Below the pieces are notes generated by a model. It saw only the letters and a list, made by a program, of their open reading frames with translations, was not told the origin of the DNA and searched no databases. Of a stretch of 64,000 nucleotides of DNA, positions 49,823-61,089 are shown in pieces; the first letter of the stretch is position 1, and each line of letters opens with the position of its first letter. The stretch is taken from assembly GCA_004369085.1 (NCBI GenBank), contig ML210194.1, positions 130,264-194,263 on the forward strand. Direction: 5' to 3'. Source of the DNA: Coprinopsis marcescibilis. Lineage: Eukaryota > Basidiomycota > Agaricomycetes > Agaricales > Psathyrellaceae. A program made the translations under genes and the position numbers.

Positions 49823-50230
49823 ATGAGCACTCCTACCGCGAAAATGGGAAACATAGAAAGTGAGTGACCCACCTGCGTGGGCCAGCCTAGCCGCGCTGAT
49901 CACCATGTTCCCTCTAGCCTCGCTGAACGAGGGCGGGAACTATCCTGCCGAGAATGATTGTATGATATTTTCCCTTCTCAATTTCCGAATGTTTGTAACA
50001 ACAGGACGTATCCTACCCTTTTAGCCACTCCTTCAGGGGGATACGGCAGCGCGACGAACGTCTGGTCTAACAGAACCCAGCGTGGGGCCAAAGCTAAAGG
50101 AGACGAGGACTTTCACGGGTCCACAGGATTGGTCAATCAGTCGCTATCTGGCTCGGACCTGAGTCACGAAATTCAGGACGCGAAGCAGGGTCGTGATGGA
50201 GGTTGGCCAACGAGAGAGCCAAGTAATTGA
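49823..50230 (+). CDS. Small hydrophilic protein, 90 residues, unknown
   Basis: Three exons (49823-49859, 49918-49959, 50037-50230), 273 nt, all GT-AG and phase-consistent, giving a protein starting MSTPTAKMGNIETSLNEGG. The body is rich in Gly, Ser, Asn, Asp and Lys, has two Trp-containing patches (WGYGSATNVW and GGWPTREPSN), and lacks Cys and any membrane segment. It resembles small stress- or conidiation-type intrinsically disordered proteins only in composition. It converges on the RTA1 gene; the stop codons are 113 nt apart. Function unknown. Confidence 0.5.
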
Positions 50231-50343
50231 GGGGCGGACGAAAGGACATCGTTTATCTTGACGGGTGACCGTACAGCAGTAGCCTCGCGCTTTCCAGATT
50301 CAGTTGTTGAAATGACAATCGCCTTTCATTCGATAGATTAGGC

Positions 50344-51868
50344 TCAGACCAGGAAGGCACCGGGATGTACGAAATTGAAGCACAGCACGGATAGCAGAAT
50401 CATCAGCCCATCCAGTACAGCTGGAGGAGAACGTATGTTTGTCAGCGTAAAAGATTTCTAAAGTCGGATTTGGGCTTACTGAAGTAAACCTGATTATGGT
50501 CCACCGGGCTGTCCCACTCATCACCGAACTCTAGGACACGGTACACACACCTAGCAATATAATCAAATGTCAGCCGAGGAAAGGCGTTGAGAGATGTCGC
50601 TACGAACCGCACGAAAAGGAAAATGCTGCTGAGAATCACGGCCACGATCATGAATCGTAGTCTTCTACCAACTGGGTCAGGGGGTGGATCTTCTATGTGT
50701 TCCGTGTAGGTTGCGCCTCCTGGTTCCGCCGTGGAAGCGGGTGCCGAGCTAATGGCCGCATTGGTCGTTCTGGATTCTAAAGCGACGCCCTTTTCTTGTG
50801 ATAGCTGCTTTTTTGAAAATAAGGATATTTTGGGCTGATTCCGATTGGTGGCTCCGTAGGGTATGTTCCTGTGGTAGCGTATGGCAAAGTCGGTGGCGAA
50901 TGCAAAGTAGAATAGCATCATGGCTAGGAGAGTGTTGGATTAGCGTTGTGATCTAATGACGTGGCGCCGCAACAGACCTGTTTGCAGGACGACTCCAGCA
51001 AGCATAACCCACCCGCCCTGCACAACGCGTGAATTCGAAGACACAGGAGAATGGAAATGAATCCCCCTTACATTGCCTTCAGTAGCGTGGTTATCCAGCC
51101 GGTTTGATACTAGACTTCCACCCACGAGGTGAAGTAATAGGGCCAGGAGATCCTGGATGCAATGTCGGTCAGTGGCAGTCCACCGAGGTTGGGAAGAATG
51201 TACACCTACACACACAATGAAGATGATCCCATCTAGAAATGGTGGTGTGCACTTCAGTTGGGCCTGGGGTGGACGAAGATTAACATGGAGCCACGCACAT
51301 AGCTTTGGGGACACCAGACTAAATCTTGGGCCAAGCATCTTCACTATCAGCTCGAACACAATAAAGTTGGCGGCCAGGATAGGTGTTCCAGCAATCAACA
51401 GCGAAATTAGTCTATAGTCCGACTGCTCAAACTTTCAAGGTTAGGCGATCTCCAACGAGTTTACCCACTGGATTAGATATGGAGCCAACTTCCGTGGAAC
51501 CCAACTCGACCAAAGCCTGGCCGCCCATCCAAGAGTTTGCAGCATGCCCCCAAGAACGGTGGTTGGAAACATCCACCATACTCGAAAGCGGGCTGCCTGT
51601 GCTGTGTGGACGACTTGAAACTTAGTTAGACCCATACAGGAAGAGGACAAGGCAAATAGAGCATACATGTGGACAGAAAAAACAGTGTCGACATTGTCAT
51701 TCCAACCCATCGACTTGGAATATAGTCATAGAGCAATGAAGGGTTACTGTTGAATGGGTCGTCATCTACATGGAATCCCGGAGCTACGAATAGGATGTCG
51801 TTAAATAATTTGGGCGGTGTGCCGAGATCTTATAGTATATACTCACCGGTAATTAGTCCGTCGTCCAT
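50344..51868 (-). CDS. RTA1-family seven-helix membrane protein
   Basis: Likely plasma-membrane protein of the RTA1/RSB1 family, associated with lipid translocation and azole or sphingoid-base resistance. Ten exons, in transcript order: 51868-51847, 51783-51667, 51613-51465, 51422-51299, 51232-51210, 51152-51072, 51017-50978, 50923-50608, 50550-50480, 50420-50344; total 1020 nt, 339 residues. Hallmarks in order: LLYDYIPSRW before helix 1, FVHTAQAARFRVWW, TLGWAARLWS, RKLAPYLIQW, ILAANFIVFELIVKMLG, SPKLYGIIFIVCDLLALLLH with GG, GGWVMLAGVVLQT, FVRCVYRVLEFGDEW and HPGAFLV at the end. A long hydrophilic loop (about residues 200-255, KKQLSQEKGVALES) interrupts the helices. No defect is visible. Confidence 0.9.
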
Positions 51869-52223
51869 AGCTTTTTTGCGAACAGGACAGAGAGTAGCTG
51901 CACATTCATGCCCACTGATGCGAGTGCTAATGTCCCTTCCCTGCTAGACCTGGTCATCCATTACTAACAATGGTCCGCTTGCCACCACGAGTCACGACAT
52001 AGTCGATGAATGGGCCAAGCAAGCTATGCCAGACTATGTCGATGGTGTAAATGCAAATGACCATGCTTTGATGCGAAAGTAGGCATAATATGTGAGCTGA
52101 AGCCTGTTTTACTGCGACGAATCTCTCGCAGAACTGCCAAACTCTGGTAAGCCTGGTTTAGTGAACAGGTAGTATGTGCACATTGGTGGAATAACTTACG
52201 AACTAAGGAAGAATTTGCGTGAA

Positions 52224-52882
52224 TACAGTGGTAGTACGGTCCTTTGTACGATTTTTTAGTGTTTGGCTCATATCACAAGGATTAGTAGACTTATTCTCAT
52301 AAAAATTGCGCAATCTCATAGCTATGCGTTCTGGGATTTAGGAAACAACCATGATCTGTACACAAGGGGCATAGTTGAACCATTAAAAGCAATCCGCGTC
52401 AAGGGGTCAGAATTTGCCCAAATCGAGTCCTTTGTACAGCGTGACATGTGATGTGACACGCCTATTTTTGGCAGAAGAGCGTGACACATCTGGTGTCACG
52501 CTCCCTCAATCTACCAAGTATCTACAGTGAATTTTGAATTCTACGGTTTATAAAGCAAATCTCCCCATTATTTTTGTACAGGCAAAATGGGAATGCGATT
52601 GATCAATGAAGTAACAATAAAATTAAGCATTATCACCTGAATTGCTCTCTACAGACAGCTCAATCAAAACCAGAATTTCGCATCAAATGCCCCATTTGCG
52701 GGATAGCATCTTAAAACTGGGTATTATCGATTAGGCCTCAGTGTACCATATATACACTGCCATTATACCTATCGAATGGGGAAAAAATCGGAGAGAAAAG
52801 TGCAGAACTTGTTGAGGAATTCATCGTATAGTGCGAGTGTACAAGGGAGTGGCTGTGTACAAAGGACCGTACTACCACTGTA
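52224..52882. mobile_element. Mariner-like MITE with 26-bp terminal inverted repeats
   Basis: Positions 52224-52249 and 52857-52882 are perfect inverted copies of 26 bp. Each outer end is TA followed inward by CAGTGGTAGTACGG, fitting a duplicated TA target and Tc1/mariner-type CAGTG termini. The element is about 655 bp with no transposase frame, so it would be non-autonomous. Its interior holds a third partial copy of the inner TIR (GTCCTTTGTAC at 52427-52437) and a central hairpin. It lies upstream of the RTA1 gene, about 355 bp from its ATG. Confidence 0.85.
52477..52503. repeat. Perfect hairpin inside the MITE
   Basis: Arms GAGCGTGACAC / GTGTCACGCTC of 11 bp around a 5-nt loop ATCTG. A related GCGTGACATGTGATGTGACACG string directly precedes it (about 52439-52460). 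Confidence 0.95.
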
Positions 52883-52971
52883 CAGATTTTGTTTTCAGAG
52901 TTTATGGGATATTTAGATAGGTTTGAATATATTTCTTGCAGATTCTGGGGGAAGTCGCCCTTACTAGCACT

Positions 52972-52989
52972 ACTACTAGTACTAGTAGT
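52972..52989. repeat. 18-bp perfect palindrome
   Basis: ACTACTAGTACTAGTAGT is its own reverse complement; non-coding, near the right side of the MITE. Confidence 0.9.
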
Positions 52990-53205
52990 TTTTAAAAACG
53001 CGCTCAACGCCAAGTATGTCGGAGATCATGTCCGTGCGTTGGAGTCCGTTGCGATCAACGGCAACGGCAGGCAATCCCGGCTCTGCCGAAGTATAAGGCA
53101 GATCCACCGGAACGGAAGCCTGTGCCGTTGCCACAGCATTGGAGACAGCACCGAATCCGTTGGGTTGACGTTGCCGTGTGTCCAAGCCTTTGCTTGCTTT
53201 TAACT

Positions 53206-53385
53206 TTATGGAATCTGCATTTGCAAGAAGTCAGAGTGGATATAAACCAGTAGGGGAACAGGTTCACTGGCTTCTGGTTCCTTTCTCTTCAACCTTTCTA
53301 TGCGAATCTTCTGCTGGAGCCGACATGCTTGACGGTGAGTGGAAAGGGCCCCTCCCTCGCCAAAGAAGCGCCCGCAAAGGTCACA
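53206..53385 (-). pseudogene. C2H2 zinc-finger gene fragment
   Basis: Reads QCDLCGRFFGEGGALSTHRQ then ACRLQQKIRIERLKRK and stops. The CxxC ... H-x3-C pattern and the following basic helix resemble the N-terminal finger of plavaka/KDZ-type transposon proteins and related basidiomycete finger proteins. No continuation with a transposase core was found. A separate open frame just upstream (53404-53670, minus) contains KPVAAGGNMTNPPERWQCVE and may belong to the same decayed gene. Identification is tentative. Confidence 0.35.
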
Positions 53386-53980
53386 CTGTGGAGCGGGGAT
53401 GGATCACCCTTGCCCCGATGTTGGTAGAAGGCATGAATAATATTGAGGGCCAGCACTGACTACACCGTTGGCCTTTGCGGGATTGCAGGAGCGTTGCGAC
53501 CCTGAGAAAACGAACTCACGAGCCATCTCAACACACTGCCACCGTTCGGGTGGATTGGTCATGTTGCCTCCGGCGGCAACAGGCTTTCGGATGTTGAAAT
53601 TAGTTCGGCAACGCCAGGCCGTTGCCCTAGCCATTCGGAGTTCTCCGACATAATTGTAAACCACTGTCACGGTGAGTCAGTCACATCTTTGTCAGCCCGT
53701 GTCACACCCGCGTTACATTCAGGCCATCAATATCGGACTCCGATTTCCCTTCAAAGGTACCACTGCGAACACGGTAGAGCTTAGGTAAATGCGAGCAGAA
53801 GGTCTTTGGCTGCTGAATACTGCGACACAGTCGACGCGACGATTCGTGAGCCAAGTTACATGCCAAGTGACGGCGGACGAGGTTGCCATATAATTAACAA
53901 GTTTCAAACCACACTTAGCTGGACACAGATTTCATGGTATCATTCTTTCGGAACCTGCTATCAACACTCAGCCGAGAGCT

Positions 53981-56900
53981 TTACCCAGTCACATTACTAG
54001 TATCGCCAAGTAAGATCTCCGTGATGTTACTATACCCTCGAGAGGATGCGCACATTAACGGGGTACAACCAGCAGAGTCCATGGCTCCTAAATCAATTCC
54101 CTTTGCCCGGGATAGAATCCTCGCTACTCCATCGTGTCCAGCCATGCATGCGTGAAAGAGAGCAGTCCTCCGATCCTTGTCCACTGCGTTGACATCAATC
54201 GCAGAAAATCCCAAGATTGCGTTTACAAGCCCTTCCTTCCCCCACGAGGACGCGAGGATAAGAGCCGTTTGTCCGCTTCCAGGTTCCGAGACGTTAATGT
54301 CGAGATCCCGAGCAGGTAGCAGGGCGCTCGACGCATCCTCGTGCTTCCGCTCCAACGCAACTATAAGCGGTGTCTTCCCATTTTTGTCCGCTCGATTTAC
54401 ATCCACCCCCTTCACTCGAAGAAGTCGCTTCACTATCACGCTCTTTCCCCACACAGCCCAATAGAACAGCGCCGTCCTCCCGCTCACATCCACAGCATTA
54501 ACGTCCGCCTTAACCTCCAAAACCGATCCCACCACGCTCTGGTCGCCGGAGTGGCATGCGTACATCAAGGTCGTCCATCCCCTCGCATCGTGGGCGTTAA
54601 CGTCGATGCCACCAAGCCCAATGAGAAGTTTGAAAATATCCTTGCGGTAGGAGAGCACGGAATACATGAGGGCTGTCATCCCGAATGCGTTTACCGCGTT
54701 AAGTTCCACTCCTTCCACACCCAACAGACATCTCACAACGTCTCTGTACCCATAACGCGACGCCAAAGTCAAGGATGTCTGGCCGTTTTCGTCTCGAGCC
54801 GTGATGAGTTCGCTCCGTGCTCGAAGAAGAGCGTTGACGACTCTGTAGGATCCGTAAGTCGATGCCTTCAACAGAATCGCATCTGCCTTCGGAGCAGTCG
54901 CCAAGACCTCCACCATTCCCGACTTGATAAAAACCTCCACGACACGCTGATGGCCACCCCCAATTGCCCCAAGCAATGCAGTCGAGTAGTCGCTAACAGT
55001 ACCATCAGTTTGAGGTAGTAAGTTTAGCAGCATTTCGACGATCGCTGCGTGGCCAGCCAAAGCTGCACAGATCAGCGCTGTTTTTCCATTCTCGTCCCTA
55101 GTGCAGAGCAAGCCTCCTCCGTTCCAATTAAGGAAGACATACATACTGTCCGTGCACCCTCTCGCGGCGGCGTACATTAACGCTGCCATCCCTCCTTCGC
55201 CTGCTGTGCTGGGGTCGTAGCGCTGGGGCGTCTGAGAGAGCAATTGATGAAGGATTTCGGGAAAGTCGAACATCGCCGCGACCTGAAGAGGGTTTAGGTA
55301 CAAGCCTTTCTTGTTTAGAGGGTAGTGACGACACTCCTGTACAAACTCGATCACAGCGGGGGGCATAGACTTGCACTTTCTTGCGTGTGACGCCCAGTTA
55401 GCGTAACAATACGCAAGAAGGCTGTCCTTTGCGAACAGCGGTGAAAGATTTGAGGAATGAAGCTTCCGCCGTCCAATGCCGTGATGTTTGAGCTGCATGA
55501 CGCATGCGATCGCAACTGAGGCCACAGAGTCTGGGAACGCCTCCTTGAGAAAGTCTGCTGTGGTATAGTCTATGTGGCTCTAGGGTGTCAGAACGAAAAG
55601 TTAGCTGAATACATAGCCAAGAACGTACGAACTAAACGAGCCCCCATACGAGAAGGGCGACCAGGTAGGGATTCAGCTGAAATCAGCCCACAGCATAGGC
55701 CAATTAAGATGTCGCTGTCTATCACACATTCCTCGTCGTACCTGTGGGTCTGTGGGCATATGGCCACCGCACTCACGAGCTGGCCCATTGACAATGGCTC
55801 ACAAGCGTACAGAACCCATATCAGAGCCCGCTTGGCAGCAACAACCTTGCCAGCTGACTGCATGTCGATCCGTCGCATGGCTTCAACGTACATGTCGTTG
55901 ACACCGGTGGGAAGGCGTTCTAGACAGTCCCGGAGGTCCTTGATTGTCAGGCACTCCCGGAGCATATCCACCTGAAGAGATGCCAGAAGGAACCTGCGAA
56001 CTGTGGTCAGAATTTTGAAACGATCAGTTATATCGTCCCTCACATTCCTGACGACTTCTCTAGGACTTTGGTCAGGACCTTTGAGTGCCAATCATCGCGG
56101 TTCAGTAGCCCTTTGAAAGCAGGGGAGCGATTTACTCTGTCGGCCAGCATGAGAGCGATGTCGGCGTTCTTGACAGTGATGTTTATAAAGGAGGCTTCAG
56201 GGACAATGTGGTTCAGCGCAGCCAATGGGCGGGAAGTAATGAAAAAGTTTATTCCCAGGGAAGATAGAGAGGAGAGGATATCAGTCTGCGTGTCGCTGGG
56301 AGCTTCATCTAGACCATCCAAGACGCAGAAGCTCATGGTGAATATGTTGGATCTCGCGATCTGTTTCAACAGGTTGAACAGCTCCTCTTGAGATGGATGC
56401 GTCCCTTTCCGCAGGTGGTGGTCATAAAGAGGTTTGACGAACTCGTATACTGCTGGGTGGTCTTCCAGGTTCTGCCTGACGAGAGCAGCGAGGACGTCTT
56501 TGACGGTAATTGGATTGGTGTAGCGGAAGTATGCGAAGACGACGGAGATATTGCCACGAGACTTGGCGAGAGATTGGAGGTGGTTTATGACGATCGATCT
56601 AGGCAGAGTTAGTCCTGACTTCGCCGATAAAGTGTGTAATAATCGCACGAGAGTATTGTCTTCCCCGCACCGGCTACAAAAACCACAGAACAAGTCAGGA
56701 CAAGGTACAAACATCCTCAATAACGGACCCACGCATCCCCGTTCCCCATACAATCCTTCCCTTTGTGGCCAACCAAACGAGCACCTCTCCCTTTTCCAGA
56801 ATCCATGTTCCAGTGCTTGGCGCTCTCTTTCCAAACGCAGTATTTTGCATGATTTGATAATTAATGTTCGTTAGCCATCGGGAAATTATCGTGACCTCTG

Positions 56901-57253
56901 CACCAAAATGTTCAGCTCTTGGATTGGTCAGAGGAATGGGCCAGTCACCTTTCTCGCGAGAAGGATTATCTGCAAATGTATTGTAGATATTGACAATACT
57001 GTCTCTCCCTGTCATGTTCCATGTTCCGCCGTAAGTTTGAACACCACTTGCGCCCTGAAAGGCGTGAACTGTCCGACTCGCTCCAGCATGGCTTCGGGAT
57101 TGCCCTTCAACCCTTTCGTTTGTCGATGGAGCAGACTCGGGGTCCGCTGCAATAGCAGTACTTGAGCTCGGTTGTGCAAACTGCGTCTTTGAAGATTCAA
57201 CAGAAATTGCTGTTGAGGCTTTTGATTTCGAAGGGATCGATAGAATGTCAGCG
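53981..57253 (-). CDS. NACHT-ankyrin NLR (STAND) protein, second copy
   Basis: Paralogue of the gene at the left window edge. Exons in transcript order: about 57253-56733, 56673-56649, 56598-56044, 55993-55629, 55569-53981. The start is unresolved: the frame is open from an acceptor near 57254, so an upstream exon with the ATG is expected. Content: a Ser/Thr-rich leader, the Gly-rich motif VQTYGGTWNMTGRDSIVNIY, pre-NACHT helix, Walker A GMPGAGKTILS across two introns, Walker B FCVLDGLDEAPSD, sensor FFITSRPL, winged helix (DMLRECLTIKDLRDCLERLP), LVHYTTADFLKEAF, and about 13 ankyrin repeats. The exon holding Walker B is 555 nt in both copies and the P-loop exon is 25 nt in both. The last intron uses a proper AG before ACTATACC. 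It lies head-to-head with the second P450. Sensor role inferred from the family. Confidence 0.9.
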
Positions 57254-58432
57254 CTTTTGGAGTGTCAATGGAGTTAACCGTAGCACATGCAGATTCGGCT
57301 CGCCCACCTTACAGCTCGTGAGAGCTCAGCGCCCATATGAGCTAACGTAAGCTAATAATGAAACTGGAGGCTGGTCAGTGGTGGATGAGATGAAGAGACA
57401 GCCTGGTAAGTACGTCAGCAAGGTGTCGCATGCAAAGTTGTTGATGTCGTAAATCGGGTTCTGCCGGCCGCTACCAGCTGAAGTCCAAAGACTTTCTCTT
57501 TACTAGATGGTACTTACCGGTGCGCAACGTTCACAATCCAGCTATCTCTGAATGTATGATCCCAAAAATAACGTCCTAAACATTGAGAACATCCGCGTCT
57601 CATGCATCAAGAGGTACTATTTAGTCTGCCCGGCGCGATCTCATTGCCGAGCTGAGTCCATGTTTGTCCGTGATTTTTCCAATGCTAGCGACCTCTGCCC
57701 AACGGTAGCACCTGGCAGTATATGGCACTATACTACGGTATGTACTACTGGGACCTTTACAGTTAACTACAATGAGTAGAAAGGACTACAGTTCCGATAC
57801 AGCTCGGCTCCTAGCCTCATAACGCAACCTCATGCCAACATAACCTTTGGCTTATGTTCCCGCGAATTACAGCCAAGAATAGGGTGTCATTTATCTATCG
57901 GTGAATTGTTCGTCCAACCAGGTTCGCCTATTTCTCGCAACTTTGTTGCACCGACTCCTTCTCTGCATCATTCATCGGCCCTTTCAGGCTACTACAGCAA
58001 CCCGACTGCCTGGGATATGTCAATCTCCGGCGACAGTTGGGCGTTATTGAGCCGGTCCTCAGAAGAATAGAGCTACATCTATGGACAAGAAAAGCATATA
58101 TCGTCGGGTTGGCAGTGAAATATGGACTTGGTGGATCTCCAAAGGTGCGGATTATGGCATAGCTCAAGCCTCGGGCCTCAGGTAAGAGATCGACCGGCGT
58201 ATGTGCAATTGTATATGGTATACAACGACCGGGATCAGGTCGCACTGGGTATAATTATAAGTCTAAGGTTGGTATCACTTCACCTTAGCCTATATGTGGT
58301 TCTAAAGTAAAATTAAATCAGTCGTGCGGAAATCACGGTGTGAGGAAGCTCCGAGGAGAAACGACTACTATAAAATCAGACTATGCGATTGATGACAAGC
58401 AAGTCCATTGTCCAGTCGTCTGTCCTTGTCTG
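57254..58432. other. Divergent intergenic region between NLR and P450
   Basis: 1.2 kb that must hold the NLR start exon and both promoters. Only short frames are seen; a possible 5' leader of the P450 begins near 58340. Confidence 0.5.
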
Positions 58433-60657
58433 ATGTCTCACTGTTACATTCTTGTTGCTGCAGCTGCGATCTTTTATGTGATTCTCACATTCAAGCGGAG
58501 AATGTGGAACACTAGGAGTCGTGGACTACCACTCCCACCCAGTCTTAAAGGGCTGCCAATCATCGGAAATGTCTTTAATATTCCAACCAACTTCGAGTGG
58601 GAGGTCTATAAAGGATGGAGCAAACGTCTCGGTGGGCATCTGTTTTTCTCGAACCTCTTTCCAGGTTGGTCTCTTATCGTATCTTACCTTGGTCTTACCC
58701 TTAGGTTCCGATATCGTCTCCGCCAACGCCATGGGCTTCTCTATTGTTGTTCTGAACAAGCGAAAACTTGCCATAGACTTCCTGGAAGGCCAATCTGCTA
58801 TCACATCAAGCAGGTAAGTTTTATAGCTCCTGCAAGTACGTTTATCTCCCTTTTTTCAACACCTGACGTCCAAAATCTTGTAGGGTTGTTGCACCAATGT
58901 CGTGTGAGCTGTATGTTGTGGTTCCCACTCAAGGTCGTCGCTGTTCTAACAATTACCCGTAATTATAGGATGGGGTGGAATTTTATTCTGCCTCTCGTGC
59001 CATACGGAGAGGAATTTAGGTGCAAACGGAGAATGTTCCAGCAGAATTTCCATCGAGGAAACATGAGCCTCCGCTCTGGCGTAAACCAGAACTTACCTCA
59101 AATGCTCACGCGGATCCTTAAAAATCCCGAGGATTTCCGTAACACCAATAGCCTGTAAGCCCTTTCCATGGTAGGGTCTGAGAGTATTCTGCATCGAAGC
59201 TGACGGTTTCTCTTTTTGTGTAGTTTCATGGCCGGAACGATTCTAAAGGTTACATATGGAGTAGAGGACTCGGAGGATGTCAAATACTATCTGAAGCTCC
59301 TGGAAGAAGCTCTGGCTCCGATCATTCGAGCTGCAATCCCCGGAAGATACCTTGTTGACATCTTCCCTTTTTTGAAATATGTCCCTCGGTGGCTCCCTGG
59401 GGCCGGATTCAAACACGACGCAGAAGAGGCGCGCCAACTAGCGGAAAAGTTTGCCAACGAACCTTTGGCTGATGCGCTAAATCGAATGGTAAGATCTCTT
59501 CATCGGGCGTCATTTGTTCAATTCGGGTTTACCAACAAGCGCTCGCCTTTAGACTTCTGGGAACGGAAGTCCATCTTTCATTTCAGATGCTTTTACTCGA
59601 GCCGAGTCTGATGGAGTTGTGGGGGATAAAACACTTGAGCTCATACGCGATATCGCATCGTCAGCGTACTCGGGTAAGCTTCACTTCCAGCTACTGGGGT
59701 CCAACTGAGGATAACCTTCGACGTCCGAATTCTAGCTGGGACGGAAACAACACTCTCCTCATTGGATTACTTCTATTTAGCAATGGCGATGTACCCCGAG
59801 GTCCAGAAAAAAGCACAGAAGGAGCTTGATACGTACCTGAAGGGGGAGAGGCTGCCAGAATTTGAAGACAAACCAAATCTCCCTTATATCTGGGCAATTG
59901 TTAAGGAGGTTCTCCGGTAGGGACATGTCTATCTTCCTGACGCCGGTTTCTCACAAAGTTTACTATAGCTGGCAACCAGTTATACCTGTCGGCGAGTAGC
60001 GGCCAATTTTCAAGCAATGCGAGTAAAGACTGAAGTATGATACCCACTCTAGGAGTTCCACATATGTCAACCGAGGATACCGTCTTCAACGGCTACTTCA
60101 TTCCCAAGAATTCGATCATAATTGCCAATCAATGGTGATTAATCTCTTAGTGGAAGTAATGGTACTCATGCTGATTCTCGGCGTCTAGGGCCATGCTAAA
60201 GGACGAAGAAGATTATCCTGAGCCCGAGACGTTCAAACCAGAGCGATTCCTAACATCTGAGAGCCAGCATAACGAGTCAGTCGTGGATCCGCAAACAATA
60301 GCCTTTGGCTTCGGTCGACGGTGAGGGCATTTGTAAATCAAATGAGGCCAGCAGACTAATTCAAGTTCTAACTCTCAAGGATTTGCCCTGGCGCTCATAT
60401 GGCCACCTCCACTCTCTTCATCACCGCTGCGTCGATGCTCTCCCTCTTTGAGATAAAGAACCCGGAAGACTTCAATCCAGAGAGGCAAGTCAGACTCGGT
60501 ATTGCCAGGTATGCCCTGTATTACTTATTCTTATTTAATTATCCGCGCTCACAATCGTTGGAAAAGGTCCCCGACCGAGTTCCGTTGCGAAATCAGGCCC
60601 AGAGTGCAGAACGCCGACACATTGATTGAGGCCTTTGCTTTACACCATACTACATAA
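58433..60657 (+). CDS. Cytochrome P450 (second paralogue)
   Basis: Twelve exons: 58433-58631, 58705-58813, 58884-58910, 58969-59154, 59224-59488, 59553-59673, 59736-59916, 59969-59991, 60053-60134, 60189-60320, 60380-60508, 60567-60657; total 1545 nt, 514 residues. Ten of twelve exons have exactly the length of those in the copy at 12060-14266. N-terminal anchor (CYILVAAAAIFYVILTF), hinge GLPLPPSLKGLPIIGN, I-helix AGTETT, K-helix VKEVLRWQPVIPVG, FKPERFL, haem loop FGFGRRICPG. The intron after exon 8 must start with GC (donor GCGAGT at 59992) to keep frame. If that non-canonical donor is not used, this copy would be interrupted there. Substrate unknown; same subfamily as the first copy. Confidence 0.9.
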
Positions 60658-61089
60658 CTAGAATTATGATCTGGAACCTCGGGTGTATCCCGAGATAATG
60701 GTCTGGTCCACACCTCCCAATCTAATTTCTGTCGTCGTTCACTGAAAAACTGTGCCGCATTGTGGGAGTGTCCTTGTCGTCTCGACATGCACCAAAATGT
60801 TGCGCTAAGGGGATGCGCTGCTCGGAACTAACGACCATCCTCATCGAGCGAGTGAAACAGTTGCATTTTAATCTTCCTGAGGAATTACATGGCCCGTGCA
60901 CAGCGACATCCAAACGCAGACTAAACTTAGCACACTTGAAAGTTGAATGTTCAACAATTGGATCACCTGACAAGACTGGCGTAGAAACGGTAGAAGGGCG
61001 AAAGGAGACGATGTGCAATTCGAAAGCGATATGTATGTAGGAAAGCGATGTATCTGTCCGTTTACTCAGTACCATGATGCGTTTAATAT
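60658..61089. other. Convergent intergenic region
   Basis: Lies between the P450 and the DUF6533 gene 3' ends; nothing recognised. Confidence 0.5.
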
